Shown piece by piece: positions 8,851 through 19,956 of a stretch of 64,000 nucleotides of DNA (the first letter of the stretch is position 1; every line of letters starts with the position of its first letter). Under the pieces are notes generated by a model that was given only the letters and a program-made list of their open reading frames with translations, did not search any database and was not told the DNA's origin. The position numbers and the translations under genes were made by a program. The stretch lies in contig CM050454.1 of NCBI GenBank assembly GCA_027563935.2, forward strand, positions 48,822,596-48,886,595, given 5' to 3'. Source of the DNA: Costus lasius. Lineage: Eukaryota; Streptophyta; Magnoliopsida; Zingiberales; Costaceae.

Positions 8851-11800
8851 ATGAACTTCAATGTGCGATCCCTACTGGAAAGGGAGAAGTTTGCTGGGCC
8901 GAACTTCTCCGACTGGTTCGGACACCTTAAGATCGTTCTTAAGGCAGAGAGGAAACTGTATGTCCTCGAGACGGCAATACCGCCTCAACCCGCTCCGAAC
9001 GCCGCAAGGGCGGTTCGGGAAGCCTATGAAAAGCACGTCAATGATAGCATTGATGTCGCTTGCCTGATGCTAGCGTCTATGACGCCACCGCTGCAGCGTC
9101 AGCATGAGGATATGTCGGCTATAGAGATGATAGCGAACCTCAAGATGCTGTATGCTGCACAGGCGAGGACAGAGCGCTATAATCTGACAATGCTTTTCTT
9201 TCAGAGCAAACTGGCTGAAGGGAGCCCAGTGGGAGCTCACGTGCTCAAAATGATTGGGCACAAGGAGGCTCTAGAGAAACTGGGGCATACCATCAACCAG
9301 GAGCTTGCTGTGGATATTATTCTACAGTCTCTCCCGCCTTCATTCGACGCGTTCATTATTAACTTTAATATGAACAAAATCGATTGTACTCCGGCAGAGC
9401 TGCTGAATATGCTCCTCACTACTGAGGAGACTCTGAAGGGAAAGCCTTCGACCTCTGTCTTAATGGTTCCTTCTAGGAACAACAAGAAGAAGGGGAAGAA
9501 GGGCAAGACCCCTGTCAAGAGCTACAGCAAGGCTCTGAAGCAGAAGGTTAAGCGGTCCAAGGAATACAGGTGTTTCCACTGTGGCCAGCTGGGTCACTGG
9601 AAAAAGGACTGTAAAGCGCTCCAAGGAGATAAGAGGGGAAGCATCGCTTCTGGCTCAGGTATATTCGTGACTGAGGTCATGTTTTCTTCTTCTATATCAT
9701 GGGTGTTGGACACTGCATGTGGAGTTCACATTTGTTCAAATGTACAGGAACTCAAGAGAAGAAGGCAGGTGGGACAGCATGAAGTGGACCTACGCGTTGG
9801 AAACGGGGCACGGGTTGCTGCTGTTGCTGTAGGAGACTATTTCATTTCTTTACCATCTGGACTTGTATTGGAACTAAACAGTTGTTATTTTGTTCCCAGT
9901 ATTACTAAAAATATTATCTCCATTCCTGCTCTTGTCAGGAAGGGTTTTTCCTTTGAATGCAATATTTCAAAGTGTGTTTTATCTTATGATAATATTGTTT
10001 ATGCAACTGGTTCAATTAGCAATGGGTTATACATGTTGGACATGGAATGTTCTATACAGAAAATTGATATTAAGAAAGCCAAGAATACTGATGACAGCAC
10101 CTTGCTATGGCATAGTCGTTTAGGCCATATTAACGAGAAACGCATTAAGCGGTTGCATGATCATGGACTGCTGGGATCATTCTCCTACAAGGAGATTGAT
10201 ACATGCAAAGCTTGTTTAATGGGTAAAATGACGAAGTTACCTTTTCCTTACAAAGGACAAAGGGCTTCACGTTTACTTGACCTTATACACACTGATGTGT
10301 GTGGGCCATTTAGTAAACATGCTAGAGGTGGCTATCAGTACTTCATTACCTTTACTGATGATTTCAGTAGATATGGGTATGTCTTTTTAATGAGACATAA
10401 AAGTGAATCTTTTGACAAGTTCAAAGAGTTCAAGAATGAAGTACAAAATCAGCTAGGCCGAAATATCAAGGCACTTCGTTCTGATCGAGGTGGTGAATAC
10501 CTAAGTCATGCGTTTACTGACTATTTGAAGGAGTGTGGGATTATCTCACAGCTCACTCCGCCAGGAACACCGCAATGGAATGGTGTGTCCGAAAGGAGAA
10601 ATAGAACGTTACTTGATATGGTTCGTTCTATGATGAGTCAGGCTGCTCTACCCTACTCCTTTTGGGGTTTTGCACTGGAAACAGCTGCAAAGGTACTAAA
10701 CCGAGTGCCATCCAAGGCAGTTTCTAAGACGCCATATGAGTTATGGTATGGAAAACAGCCAAGCTTGACATTTATCAGGATCTGGGGCTGCGAGGCTTAC
10801 GTTAAAAAGCTCGCCTCTGGGAAACTAGAGAGCAGATCTGACAAATGTATCTTTGTCGGTTACCCTAAGGAAACTAAGGGTTATTATTTCTACGATCCCA
10901 AAGAGAACAAGGTTTTTGTTGCTCGGACGGCCATATTTCTTGAGAAGGAGTTTCTTCTGCAAGAGGCCAGTGGGAGAGAAATAAAACTGGATGAGAATCC
11001 AGAGGAAGGACAAAGTGCTCAAGCAGAATTGGATGAGCATGAGCCAGTAGATCAGGTAATTCAACAACCTGAGGCTCAGATATCACGGGAACCGCGAAGA
11101 TCGGGAAGGATCCGTCGACAGCCTGAGCGCTATGACGGAGTCTACATCATTGATAATGATGAACCCCTCACTTATGCGGATGCGGTCAGTGGACCGGAGT
11201 CAGCGAGATGGCTTGAAGCTATGCGCGCCGAGATGGACTCCATGTCAGATAACCAAGTTTGGGATTTGGTTGATCCGCCTCCGGGAGTTATCCCTATTGG
11301 CTGTAAATGGATCTTCAAGAAGAAGATTGACATGGATGGTAACGTGGTTACCTATAAAGGCAGGCTAGTTGCGAAAGGTTTCAAACAAATCTACGGGATA
11401 GATTATGATGAAACTTTCTCACCTGTAGCTATGTTTAAGTCTATTCGGATTCTTTTCGCGATAGCTGCATATTATGATTATGAGATCTGGCAGATGGATG
11501 TGAAAACAGCTTTCCTTAATGGAAATCTGGATGAGGATGTGTATATGACACAACCAGAAGGTTTCACTAATCCATCAGATCGTCATAAGATATGCAAGTT
11601 AAAGAAGTCCATTTATGGACTTAAGCAAGCATCAAGAAGCTGGAATATTCGTTTTGATGAATCAGTCACGGAATTCTGTTTCATCAAGAACGAGGATGAC
11701 CCGTGTGTATATAAGAGGTTTAGTGGGAGCATAATTACTTTCCTAGTCCTCTACGTCGATGATATCTTGATCATTGGAAATGACATTCCTGAAATGCATG

Positions 11801-12735
11801 CTGTGAAGGCATGGTTAAGGAAATGTTTCCAGATGAAAGATTTAGGAGAAGCAGCCTATGTATTAGGTGTGAAGATCTACAGGGATAGATCTAAGAGGCT
11901 TCTTGGGCTGTGCCAGAGTACTTACATCGATAAAGTCCTGGAAAGATTTCATTTAGAGAATTCTAAACGAGGATATCTTCCAGTCAGACATGGTCTGAGT
12001 CTTTCGAAGAGTCAGTGTCCACAAACACAGACTGAGAAAGATGAAATGGACAATACGCCTTATGCTTCGGCTATTGGATCCATTATGTATGCGATGTTGT
12101 GTACTCGCCCAGACGTCGCTTACGGGTTAAGCGTGACCAGTCGTTTCCAAAGTAATCCAGGTCAGGCACACTGGATTGCAGTCAAGAACATTTTAAAATA
12201 TCTGCGGAGGACCAAAGATATGTTCTTGATATATGGTGGTCAGGAAGAACTCAGTATTGAAGGATATACTGACGCTTCGTTCCAGTCTGACCAGGATGAT
12301 TTCCGATCGCAATCAGGCTATGTTTTTAGCTTGAATGGAGGAGCAGTGGTGTGGAAGAGTTTCAAACAGTCAACTGTTGCTGATTCCACAACAGAAGCCG
12401 AGTATGTTGCAGCCTCGGAAGCATCCAAGGAGGCAGTGTGGATTCGTAAGTTCGTGATAGAACTTGGTGTCGTTCCTTCGAGTGCAGATCCTTTGGTTAT
12501 CTTCTGTGATAACACTGGAGCAATCGCACAAGCAAAGGAACCACGGTCGCACCAGAAGTCCAAGCACATACAGAGACGGTTTCATTTGATCAGGGAGATC
12601 ATAGATCGTGGCGAGATCAAAATCTGCAAGGTTCATACAGATGACAATCTGGCAGACCCGCTTACCAAGCCTCTGGCGCAGCAGAAGCATGAGAAGCACT
12701 GTAATAATATGGGTTTGAGATTTCTCAACCATTAG
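8851..12735 (+). CDS. Gag-Pol polyprotein, Ty1/Copia (A1)
   Basis: One uninterrupted 1294-codon frame encoding the capsid and all enzymes for retrotransposition. Order by residue: UBN2-like gag (about 10-200); basic linker; zinc knuckle CFHCGQLGHWKKDC (241-254); aspartic protease WVLDTACGVHIC with catalytic D287; integrase zinc finger (H421, H426, C452, C455); integrase core D482, D545, E581, which keeps the D-35-E spacing; reverse transcriptase (about 800-1045) with YVDD at 968-971; RNase H with D1141, TEAEY (1181-1185) and D1220. Domain order with integrase before RT makes it Copia. The protease reads D-T-A where D-T/S-G is usual; some plant Copia proteases are known with DTA. The ATG at 8851 is the first in the internal region, but the spliced model adds ten codons starting in the LTR. 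It is probably cut into mature proteins in cytoplasmic particles. Confidence 0.95.
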   Translation: MNFNVRSLLEREKFAGPNFSDWFGHLKIVLKAERKLYVLETAIPPQPAPNAARAVREAYEKHVNDSIDVACLMLASMTPPLQRQHEDMSAIEMIANLKMLYAAQARTERYNLTMLFFQSKLAEGSPVGAHVLKMIGHKEALEKLGHTINQELAVDIILQSLPPSFDAFIINFNMNKIDCTPAELLNMLLTTEETLKGKPSTSVLMVPSRNNKKKGKKGKTPVKSYSKALKQKVKRSKEYRCFHCGQLGHWKKDCKALQGDKRGSIASGSGIFVTEVMFSSSISWVLDTACGVHICSNVQELKRRRQVGQHEVDLRVGNGARVAAVAVGDYFISLPSGLVLELNSCYFVPSITKNIISIPALVRKGFSFECNISKCVLSYDNIVYATGSISNGLYMLDMECSIQKIDIKKAKNTDDSTLLWHSRLGHINEKRIKRLHDHGLLGSFSYKEIDTCKACLMGKMTKLPFPYKGQRASRLLDLIHTDVCGPFSKHARGGYQYFITFTDDFSRYGYVFLMRHKSESFDKFKEFKNEVQNQLGRNIKALRSDRGGEYLSHAFTDYLKECGIISQLTPPGTPQWNGVSERRNRTLLDMVRSMMSQAALPYSFWGFALETAAKVLNRVPSKAVSKTPYELWYGKQPSLTFIRIWGCEAYVKKLASGKLESRSDKCIFVGYPKETKGYYFYDPKENKVFVARTAIFLEKEFLLQEASGREIKLDENPEEGQSAQAELDEHEPVDQVIQQPEAQISREPRRSGRIRRQPERYDGVYIIDNDEPLTYADAVSGPESARWLEAMRAEMDSMSDNQVWDLVDPPPGVIPIGCKWIFKKKIDMDGNVVTYKGRLVAKGFKQIYGIDYDETFSPVAMFKSIRILFAIAAYYDYEIWQMDVKTAFLNGNLDEDVYMTQPEGFTNPSDRHKICKLKKSIYGLKQASRSWNIRFDESVTEFCFIKNEDDPCVYKRFSGSIITFLVLYVDDILIIGNDIPEMHAVKAWLRKCFQMKDLGEAAYVLGVKIYRDRSKRLLGLCQSTYIDKVLERFHLENSKRGYLPVRHGLSLSKSQCPQTQTEKDEMDNTPYASAIGSIMYAMLCTRPDVAYGLSVTSRFQSNPGQAHWIAVKNILKYLRRTKDMFLIYGGQEELSIEGYTDASFQSDQDDFRSQSGYVFSLNGGAVVWKSFKQSTVADSTTEAEYVAASEASKEAVWIRKFVIELGVVPSSADPLVIFCDNTGAIAQAKEPRSHQKSKHIQRRFHLIREIIDRGEIKICKVHTDDNLADPLTKPLAQQKHEKHCNNMGLRFLNH

Positions 12736-12744
12736 ATTAAGTGC

Positions 12745-12754
12745 AAGTGGGAGA
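12745..12754 (+). promoter_or_regulatory. Copia A1 polypurine tract
   Basis: AAGTGGGAGA lies just before the 3' LTR start at 12756. The same tract precedes the 3' LTRs of A0, A2, A3 and Copia C. Confidence 0.85.
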
Positions 12755-12755
12755 T

Positions 12756-14433
12756 TGTTGGGGTATGCCCTTAAGCCTAATGTTTGAGGCCTTGGGAATA
12801 TATCAGTATCATGTAATAAACTGTTATGTTTATATAGGCATGGTTGTTATTCAGTTAGCTACATTGTCTGCTGCAATATATGTTCTTCTGAATAATGTCT
12901 CAAAGCTGTTCAGCTGGGCTGACATGCTGTTGTGTCCTTAGTCGATATATCTTGGTGAACATGAGACAGCCTTGATATGGTTAAGACTAATATGTGTTCT
13001 AATCTTATAGGATGCTTCGAGCATGGAATAAGATGTAGACTCATGGGTACATTGGATGTACTGGACAGACCCTACTAGGATGTTCAATTGTTTGTCGCAA
13101 TGTGAATAATCTTTGAATATGACAAGTGGCACATTTCCTCTGACTTGAGATCACTTGTGTTTTCTAAATGATGATTGTCATTGTTTTGAGGTAGTTCAAT
13201 ATCATTTGAAACACAATGGTTATAGGCTATCTTGGATGGTGAGCTTGAGTCATGTTAGGGCACTAGTGATAGACATAGGATTGCCGTCTCCTTGTTTAAG
13301 GAGTGTGATGTTCTAAAGGGCCCCCTGGATGAGATGATTGAGAAAAGAGTATGGCCATACCCAGGTGACAGTGTTCATCTGATCTAATCATGCTCATCAT
13401 ATTGGAGCTACAAGCTTGACACGCTTGTCCAATAAGAATATCAAGTGGCAAAGGAATTATGCATGCCTTGTGAATTGATTCACACTTGTGCTGTGTTTTG
13501 GGTGTAGTCTTGGAAGACTTTTTTCTTTATATCGGGAGACAGTGATGTGTTGCTAGATACCCCTCACTGATCGTGATCACGTGAGTTATCGTTACCGACA
13601 TTTAAAGGAAACCCTTAGGGTCGCACAATTTGATGATATGGCTTACTTAAGTCAGATCGTGTGGACTAAATTGTTTGGGTTCAGTTTAAAGGGATTTAAT
13701 CTCTGATTGTGAGTGAGATCTGGTCTGATCATGTTTGATTGATTAGGGCTTGAGATCGGTAAGCTTCGATTGAGAGATTGGATGCTAGATCGATCAGATC
13801 AGAAGCATCAAGAGATTAACGGTCAGATCTGGAGCCTTAGGGTTTATTTGAGATCTAGACTAGATCATTGGCTTGATTGGTTCTTAAACCGAACCAATGT
13901 GAACCGGCTCATGAAATGAGCGCATGGTTCATGGGGAGAGGAGTTGGCGACATGTTCACTTGGCGTGAACGTTGGAGTGAAGTGTGGTGGCTATTTTTAG
14001 TAACCACGATCTCCACTTGGAGATGTTGTTCACGACCGAATAGAGTGCTCTCTATTCTCGCCTCTCGCCCATATTCTCTCTCGACGTTTTCGTGTGTGTG
14101 GCGACGTCTTGAAGATAGAGGAGGATTCGGCCAAGAGAAGGATCATCTCTTCCATCCCTTTCACTCGATCAAGGACTCCAAGGAACCTTGCTAGCACAAG
14201 GAGCACCAAGGGATAAGCGCATCTTCATCTTGTGTGCGAGACTTTGGAGAAGAGGCGATTGCATCTTTACTTCCAAGGCGCCATCTTGAAATGGCATCGG
14301 TATGAATTTATTTTCATGCATATAAAGTTGATTATTTTACATGTATGAGATCCTATGAAACCCTAGTATCCGCTGCATATCTTACTTGCACCACCATAGG
14401 GTTTTCGCCCCCCTTTGGTTAGGGGAACCTTCA
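12756..14433 (+). repeat. Copia A1 3' LTR
   Basis: Same length as the 5' LTR (1678 bp) and nearly identical. Differences seen by eye include the base near 12798 (GAATATATC against GAATGTATC), GATCACGTG near 13576 against GATAACGTG, and CACCACC against CGCCACC near 14390. It ends TTCA at 14433, followed by GTAGG. Confidence 0.92.
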
Positions 14434-14831
14434 GTAGGAGGGGCCACTAGCATGTAAATCTACTGAATTAAGTTCTAATTATTTCAGAATAGACCAGAAT
14501 TCAGGAAGCAATCAGACAGAAATAGCAGCAGAGAATTATCGGTCATCAAACTTTTCTAGGAGGGATAGGTTGATCTGATAATGCTCAGTTGAAACCAAGT
14601 CTTCCAGGATGAAGAACAAATCATATTCTTCCTTGTTGTGCAAAGCGTCAGGGATTTCCGTGGCTCCAAGCTCGTTAATTACCTGCATAAAAGAGCTAAT
14701 CAGATTATTGCTAAGAGCAAAGCTTTGAAACAGTAACAGTCTGCGAAGAGTTGGGTTGCTAAAGAAAGCAAGCGGCGCTTGCGCCGCTGGTTGGCAAGGC
14801 CGGAGCTGGAGAGGATGACGGGTGGCTGCTG

Positions 14832-16330
14832 TGAAGGGTCCCTTTTATAAGGGGGTGAAACCCTAATCATGCGCATCTAGCAAGCATGGCGGAAAGAGGG
14901 TTTCTAGAAGATCGCATATGATAACCATATGATCAACTTAAGGCTATGAGAAATCATACCAAAGCCATGAAGAGGATGGCGACTTGGAAGCGAGAGATCA
15001 AGATAGGTCTCCTCCAAATTGTCGCACACAAAATGAGTGATGACTTGCTCCTTGGATGCTCCTTGTGCTAGCAAGGATCTCCAAGATGTCCTTGATCGAA
15101 ATGGAAAGGAAGGGAACTTCTAGGTTGTGCTTGGCGAGACTTCCTCTCGTAGCTTTCGTCAAGTCCTCTCCACCGAAAATTGGAGAAACCTTCACACGAG
15201 AGAATTCGGCAAGAGAGTAACCTCCCACACTAATGTGGAGGCGTTACACCATTTCCACTTCGAAACCGATTCCAAAAATGGAAAGGTGTTAAAGCTCATG
15301 CGTTCACTCTTGAGTGAACCAAACGCTTAACTCATCTCCCATGAACCATGCGCTCAATCATGAGCCGGTTCTATTCGGTTTGGTCCAAGACCAATTAACC
15401 CAAGCCATATGGTCTAGGTAAACCCTAAAGGTTCAAAATCTAACCGTTCAATTCTTGATGCTCCTGATCTCACCGATCTAGCATCATCTCTCTCGATCGA
15501 AGCTTACCGATCTCAAGCCCTAATCAATCAAACATGATCAGACCAGATCTCACTTACAATCAGAGATAAAATCCCTTTAAACTGAACCCAAACGATTCAG
15601 TCCACACGATCTGACTCAAGTAAGCCATATCATCAAATTGTGCGACCCTGAGGGTTTCCTTTAAATGTCGGTAACGACAACTCACGTTATCACGATCAGT
15701 GAGGGGTATCTAGCAACACATCACTGTCTCCCGATATAAAGGAAAGAGTCTTCCAAGACTACACCCAAAACACAACACAAGTGTGAATGCAACTTCACAA
15801 GGCATGCATGTGTCCTTTGCCACTAGATGTTCTCATTGGACAAGCGTGTCAAGCTTGTAACTCCAATATGATGAGCATGATTAGATTAGATGAACATAGT
15901 CACCTGGGTATGGCCATACACTATCTCAACCATCTCATACAGGGGGGGCCCTTTAGAACATCACACTCCTTGAACAAGGAGACGGCAATCCTTTATCTAT
16001 CACTAGTGTTCTAACCTGACTCATGATCATTATCCAAGATAGTTTATAATCATTATGTTTCAAATGATATTGAACTATCCTCAAAACAATGACAATCATC
16101 ATTTAGTAACACAAGTGATCTCAAGTCAAAGGACATGTGCCACTTAGTGCAAACAAGGATCATTCATATTGTGACAAGCAATTGAATATCCTAGTAGGGT
16201 CTGTCCAGTACATCCAATGTACCCATGAGTCTACATCTTATTCCATGCTCGAAGCATCCTATAAGATTAGCACACATATTAGTCTCAATCATATCAAGGC
16301 TGTCTCATGTTCACCAAGATATATCGACTA
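14832..16330 (-). repeat. Inverted Copia-A LTR fragment
   Basis: Reads as a family-A LTR on the minus strand, from its 3' terminus (TGAAGGGTCC at 14832) to about 185 bp short of its 5' terminus. At 16330 it is fused directly to the end of a plus-strand Copia-A pol. The junction shares only about three bases (AAG). ATG GCT TTG followed by GTATGA is present on the minus strand at 14968-14954. It is more diverged than the A1-A3 LTRs. Confidence 0.75.
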
Positions 16331-16418
16331 AGCCTCTGGCGCAGCAGAAGCATGAGAAGCACTGTAATAATATGGGTTTGAGATTTCTCAACCATTAGAT
16401 TAAGTGCAAGTGGGAGAT
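16331..16418 (+). pseudogene. Copia-A0 pol tail and polypurine tract
   Basis: Holds only the last 20 or so codons of a Copia-A pol (the segment after ADPLTKP, ending GLRFLNH and a stop), then the AAGTGGGAGA tract and the 3' LTR of A0. The rest of the gene was lost at the inversion junction. Confidence 0.8.
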
Positions 16419-18127
16419 TGTTGGGGTATGCCCTTAAGGTTAATGTTTGAGGCCTTGGGATTATATCAGTATCATGTATAAACTCTATGTTTATAAAGGC
16501 AATGGTTGTTATTCAGGTTGTTACATTATCTGCTGCAATGTGTATACTTCTGAATAATGTCTCAATGCTGTTCAGCTTGGCTGACATGCAGTTAAGTCCT
16601 TAGTCGAGATATCTTGGTGAACATGAGACAGCCTTGATATGATTGAGACTAATATGTGTTCTAATCTTATAGGATGCTTCGAGCATGGAATAAGAAGTAG
16701 ACTCATGGGTACATTGGATGTACTGGACAGACCCTACTAGGATATTCAATTGCTTGTCACAATGTGAATAATCCTTGTATGCAAATAAGTGGCATATTTC
16801 CTCTGACTTGAGATCACCTGTGTTTCTAAATGATGATTGGCATTGTTTTGAGGTAGTTCAATATCATTTGAAACATAATGGTTATAAACTATCTTGGATA
16901 ATGAACATGAATCATGTTAGGGCATTAGTGATAGACATAGGATTGCCGTCTCCTTGTTTGGAGTGTGATGTTCTAAAGGGCCCCCCTGGATGAGATGATT
17001 GAGAAAGTGTATGGCCATACCCAGATGACTATGTTCATCTGATCTAATCATGCTCATCATATTGGAGCTACAGGCTTGACACGCTTGTCCAATAAGAACA
17101 TCCAGTGGCAAAGGAAACATGTATGCCTAGTGAAGTGGATTCACACTTGTGCTATGGTTTGGGTGTAGTCTTGGAAGACTCTTCCCTTTATATCGGGAGA
17201 CAGTGATGTGTTGCTAGATACCCCTCACTGATCGTGATAACGTAAGTTATCGTTACCGACATTTAAAGGAAACCCTTAGGGTCGCACAATTTGATGATAT
17301 GGCTTACTTATGTCAGATCATGTGGACTGAATTGTTTTGGTTCAGTTTAAAGGGATTTAAACTCTGGTTGTATGTGAGATCTGGTCTGATCATGTTTGAT
17401 TGATTAGGGCTTGAGATCGGTAAGCTTCGATCGAGAGTAGTAATGCTAGATCGGTGAGATCAAGAGCATCAAGAGATGAATGGTTAGATCTTGAACCTTA
17501 AGGTTCAATGAGATTTAGACCAAGGCTTGGTCCTTGAACCAAATTCACTTGAACCAAACCAAATGGAACCGGTTCAATATGGTGAACGTATGGTTCGAAT
17601 GGTTTGATTGAGGGATGGTAACGTGGGAGTTGAAGTGGAGTTAGTGCTTTCTAAAATTGGAAAGCCGTTTTCCTTTGTTGAAAACGTTATGCGTTTTCGA
17701 ACGTGAAAGGGGATTCTTCACTCTCTCGCCGCGGGCATCCTTTTTGGTCTTCTCTTCTCTTTTCGGTGGTGACACTTGACAAAATGAAGAGGGAGTTCAT
17801 CTACGCCGAGAGTCATCTCTCATCTTCCCTTCAAGCGATTATGACTCTTGAAGCTCTTTGCTAGCACAAAGGACGACAAGGAGAAAGCCATCTTCACCTT
17901 GTGTGCGGCACCTTTGGAGGAGAGCCATATCGCCCTCTAGCTTCCAAGGCACCATCTAAACGATGGCTATGGTATGATCTCTTGTTGATTCTTTGCAATC
18001 CTTGAACAAGTTGATCATGTGTTCATGCTAACCGATCTAAGAAACCCTAAATTCCGCTTCGAAAGTTTTATATATATGCGCACGTCTATTAGGGTTTCCC
18101 CCCCCCCCCCTTAGGGTGGGACTTTCA
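16419..18127 (+). repeat. Copia-A0 3' LTR
   Basis: A 1709-bp LTR from TGTTGGGG to CTTTCA, followed by the ATGTG duplication. It has a C run near 18101-18112. Its first 128 bases match 444-571, the surviving part of the A0 5' LTR, including AAGGTTAATG and GGCAATGGTTG. The ATG GCT ATG plus GTATGA pattern is at 17963-17977. Confidence 0.85.
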
Positions 18128-18262
18128 ATGTGAGCGCATGGTTCAATGGGAGATAAAGTGGCGATCGGTTTAATTGTGTAAACGCATGAGCGTTAAGGGG
18201 TTTGCTATTTTTGGAAGTTGGTTTTCCAAAATAGAGTAACGCTTCCACGTTTGGGCATAACG

Positions 18263-19956
18263 TGAAAGTCCCCTAGAACAAGGGGGGGGGGGCGAAACCC
18301 TAATAGGAGGCACAACAAAACCTCTAGCGGAATCTAGGGTTCCTAACAGGATCGCATAGCATGTAACATGTTCAACTTTCAATGAAAAGGGATTCTTACC
18401 ATTGCCATCGCTTAGATGGTGTCTTGGAAGGAAAGGCGCAAATGCTCCTTCTCCTAAGGTGACGCACACAATTGATGTCGCCTACTCTACCTTGGTGCTC
18501 CTTGTGCTAGCAAGGTTCCAAGAAGTCGTTGTCGAATGGAAGGGCAGAGAATCCTTTGCTTGGCGATTACTTCCTTCTCCTTGCGTCAACCTCTTCACCA
18601 CACGAGAGTGCAAGCCGAATGCTCAAGTTGGCGACGAGAGATGAGGAATGACAAGAGATGAGAGCGACTTAGGCGTGAACGTGAGGCGTTCCCACGTTTA
18701 GAAGTCATGGCTTCTAAATTTAGTAAACTCCAAACGTTCATGCGACCATGGGTTCACCCCATGCGCAAACTCCTCTTAGATTGAACCATGCGCTCAACCA
18801 ATGAGCTGGTTCAAATCGATTTGGTTTAATAACCAAATAAACCAAGCAATCAGTCCAGACCACAATAAACCCTAAGGCTCTTGATCTGACCGTCGATCTC
18901 TTGATGCTCCTGATCTCACCGATCTAGCATCCAATCTCTCGATCGAAGCTTACCGATCTCAAGCCCTAATCAATCAAACATGATCAGACCAGATCTCACT
19001 TACAATCAGAGATTAAATCCCTTTAAACTGAACCTGAACAATTCAGTCCACACGATCTGACTTAAGTAAGCCATATCATCAAATTGTGAGACCCTGAGGG
19101 TTTCCTTTAAATGTCGGTAACGATAACTCACGTTATCACGATCAGTGAGGGGTATCTAGCAACACATCACTGTCTCCCGATATAAAGAAAAGAGTCTTCC
19201 AAGACTACACCCAAACCACAGTACAAGTGTGAATCCAACTCACAAGGCATGCATGTTTCCTTTGCCACTGGATGTTCTTATTGGACAAGCGTGTCAAGCT
19301 TGTAACTCCAATATGATGAGCATGATTAGATCAGATGAACATAGTCACCTGGGTATGGCCATACACTATTCTCAATCATCTCATCCAGGGGGGCCCTTTA
19401 GAACATCACACTCCTTAAACAAGGAGACGGCAATCCTTTGTCTATCACTAGTGCCCTAACCTGACTCAAGCTCACCATCCAAGATAGTCTATAATCATTA
19501 TGTTTCAAATGATATTGAACTACCTCAAAACAATGACAATCATCATTTAGAAACACAAGTGATCTCAAGTCAGAGGAAATGTGCCACTTGTCGCATTCAA
19601 GGATTATTCACATTGTGACAAGCAATTGAATAACCTAGTAGGGTCTGTCCAGTACATCCAATGTACCCACGAGTCTACATCTTATTCTATGCTCAAAGCA
19701 TCCTATAAGATTAGAACACATATTAGTCTTAACCACATCAAGGCTGTCTCATGTTCACCAAGATATATCGACTAAGGACTTTATAGCATGTCAGCCCAGC
19801 TGAACAGCTTTGAGACATTATTCAGAAGTACACTTATTGCAGCAGACAATGTAACAAACTGAATAACAACCATGCCTTTATAAACATAAGAGTTTATACA
19901 TGATACTGTTACAATCCCAAGGCCTCAAACATTAGCCTTAAGGGCATACCCCAACA
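18263..19956 (-). repeat. Solo Copia-A LTR, reverse orientation (TSD TAACG)
   Basis: A 1694-bp LTR reading TGTTGGGG to CTTTCA on the minus strand, with TAACG at 18258-18262 and 19957-19961. No internal sequence remains, as expected after recombination between the two LTRs of one element. A G run lies at 18282-18292. ATG GCA ATG followed by GTAAGA is at 18408-18394 on the minus strand. Confidence 0.88.

Larger units (their letters stand above)
5355..14433 (+). mobile_element. Copia A1, complete element (TSD GTAGG)
   Basis: A 9.1-kb Ty1/Copia retrotransposon with two 1678-bp LTRs, Met primer site, long leader, one gag-pol frame and polypurine tract. The 5-bp duplication GTAGG lies at 5350-5354 and 14434-14438. 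The undisrupted site is in the window near 945. By eye I count about five differences between the two LTRs, so it is young. It has every part expected of an autonomous element. Confidence 0.93.
572..14831 (-). mobile_element. Element B, non-autonomous LTR retrotransposon (minus strand)
   Basis: Read on the minus strand the order is 5' LTR (right, partial), primer site, leader, one 468-codon ORF, polypurine tract and 3' LTR (left, complete). LTR ends are TGATG...CATCA. The left target duplication is GTATA (567-571), and the sequence it interrupts is recognisable as a Copia-A LTR. The internal region is only about 2.2 kb and codes for no reverse transcriptase or integrase, so it must depend on another element. 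The right LTR is cut at about 14831, so the right duplication is lost. Copia A1 is inserted in the right LTR. The protease-like ORF suggests Ty3/Gypsy ancestry. Confidence 0.8.
4986..14831 (-). repeat. Element B 5' LTR, split by Copia A1 and truncated
   Basis: The pieces 4986-5354 and 14439-14831 (after the GTAGG duplication) match the first 760 bp of the complete LTR at 572. The match stops near 14831, where GGTGGCTGCTGT meets an inverted Copia-A LTR. About 1.4 kb of this LTR is missing. Confidence 0.78.
444..18127 (+). mobile_element. Copia-A0 remnant with nested insertions (TSD ATGTG)
   Basis: The 5' LTR starts TGTTGGGG at 444 and the 3' LTR ends TTCA at 18127. ATGTG lies at 439-443 and again at 18128-18132, so these are the ends of one insertion. 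Only 128 bp of the 5' LTR (444-571) remains before element B interrupts it. Nearly the whole internal region is missing, and only the last codons of pol and the polypurine tract survive at 16331-16418. The matching remainder of the 5' LTR is not found right of element B, so a deletion removed it with the body of the element. Confidence 0.82.
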
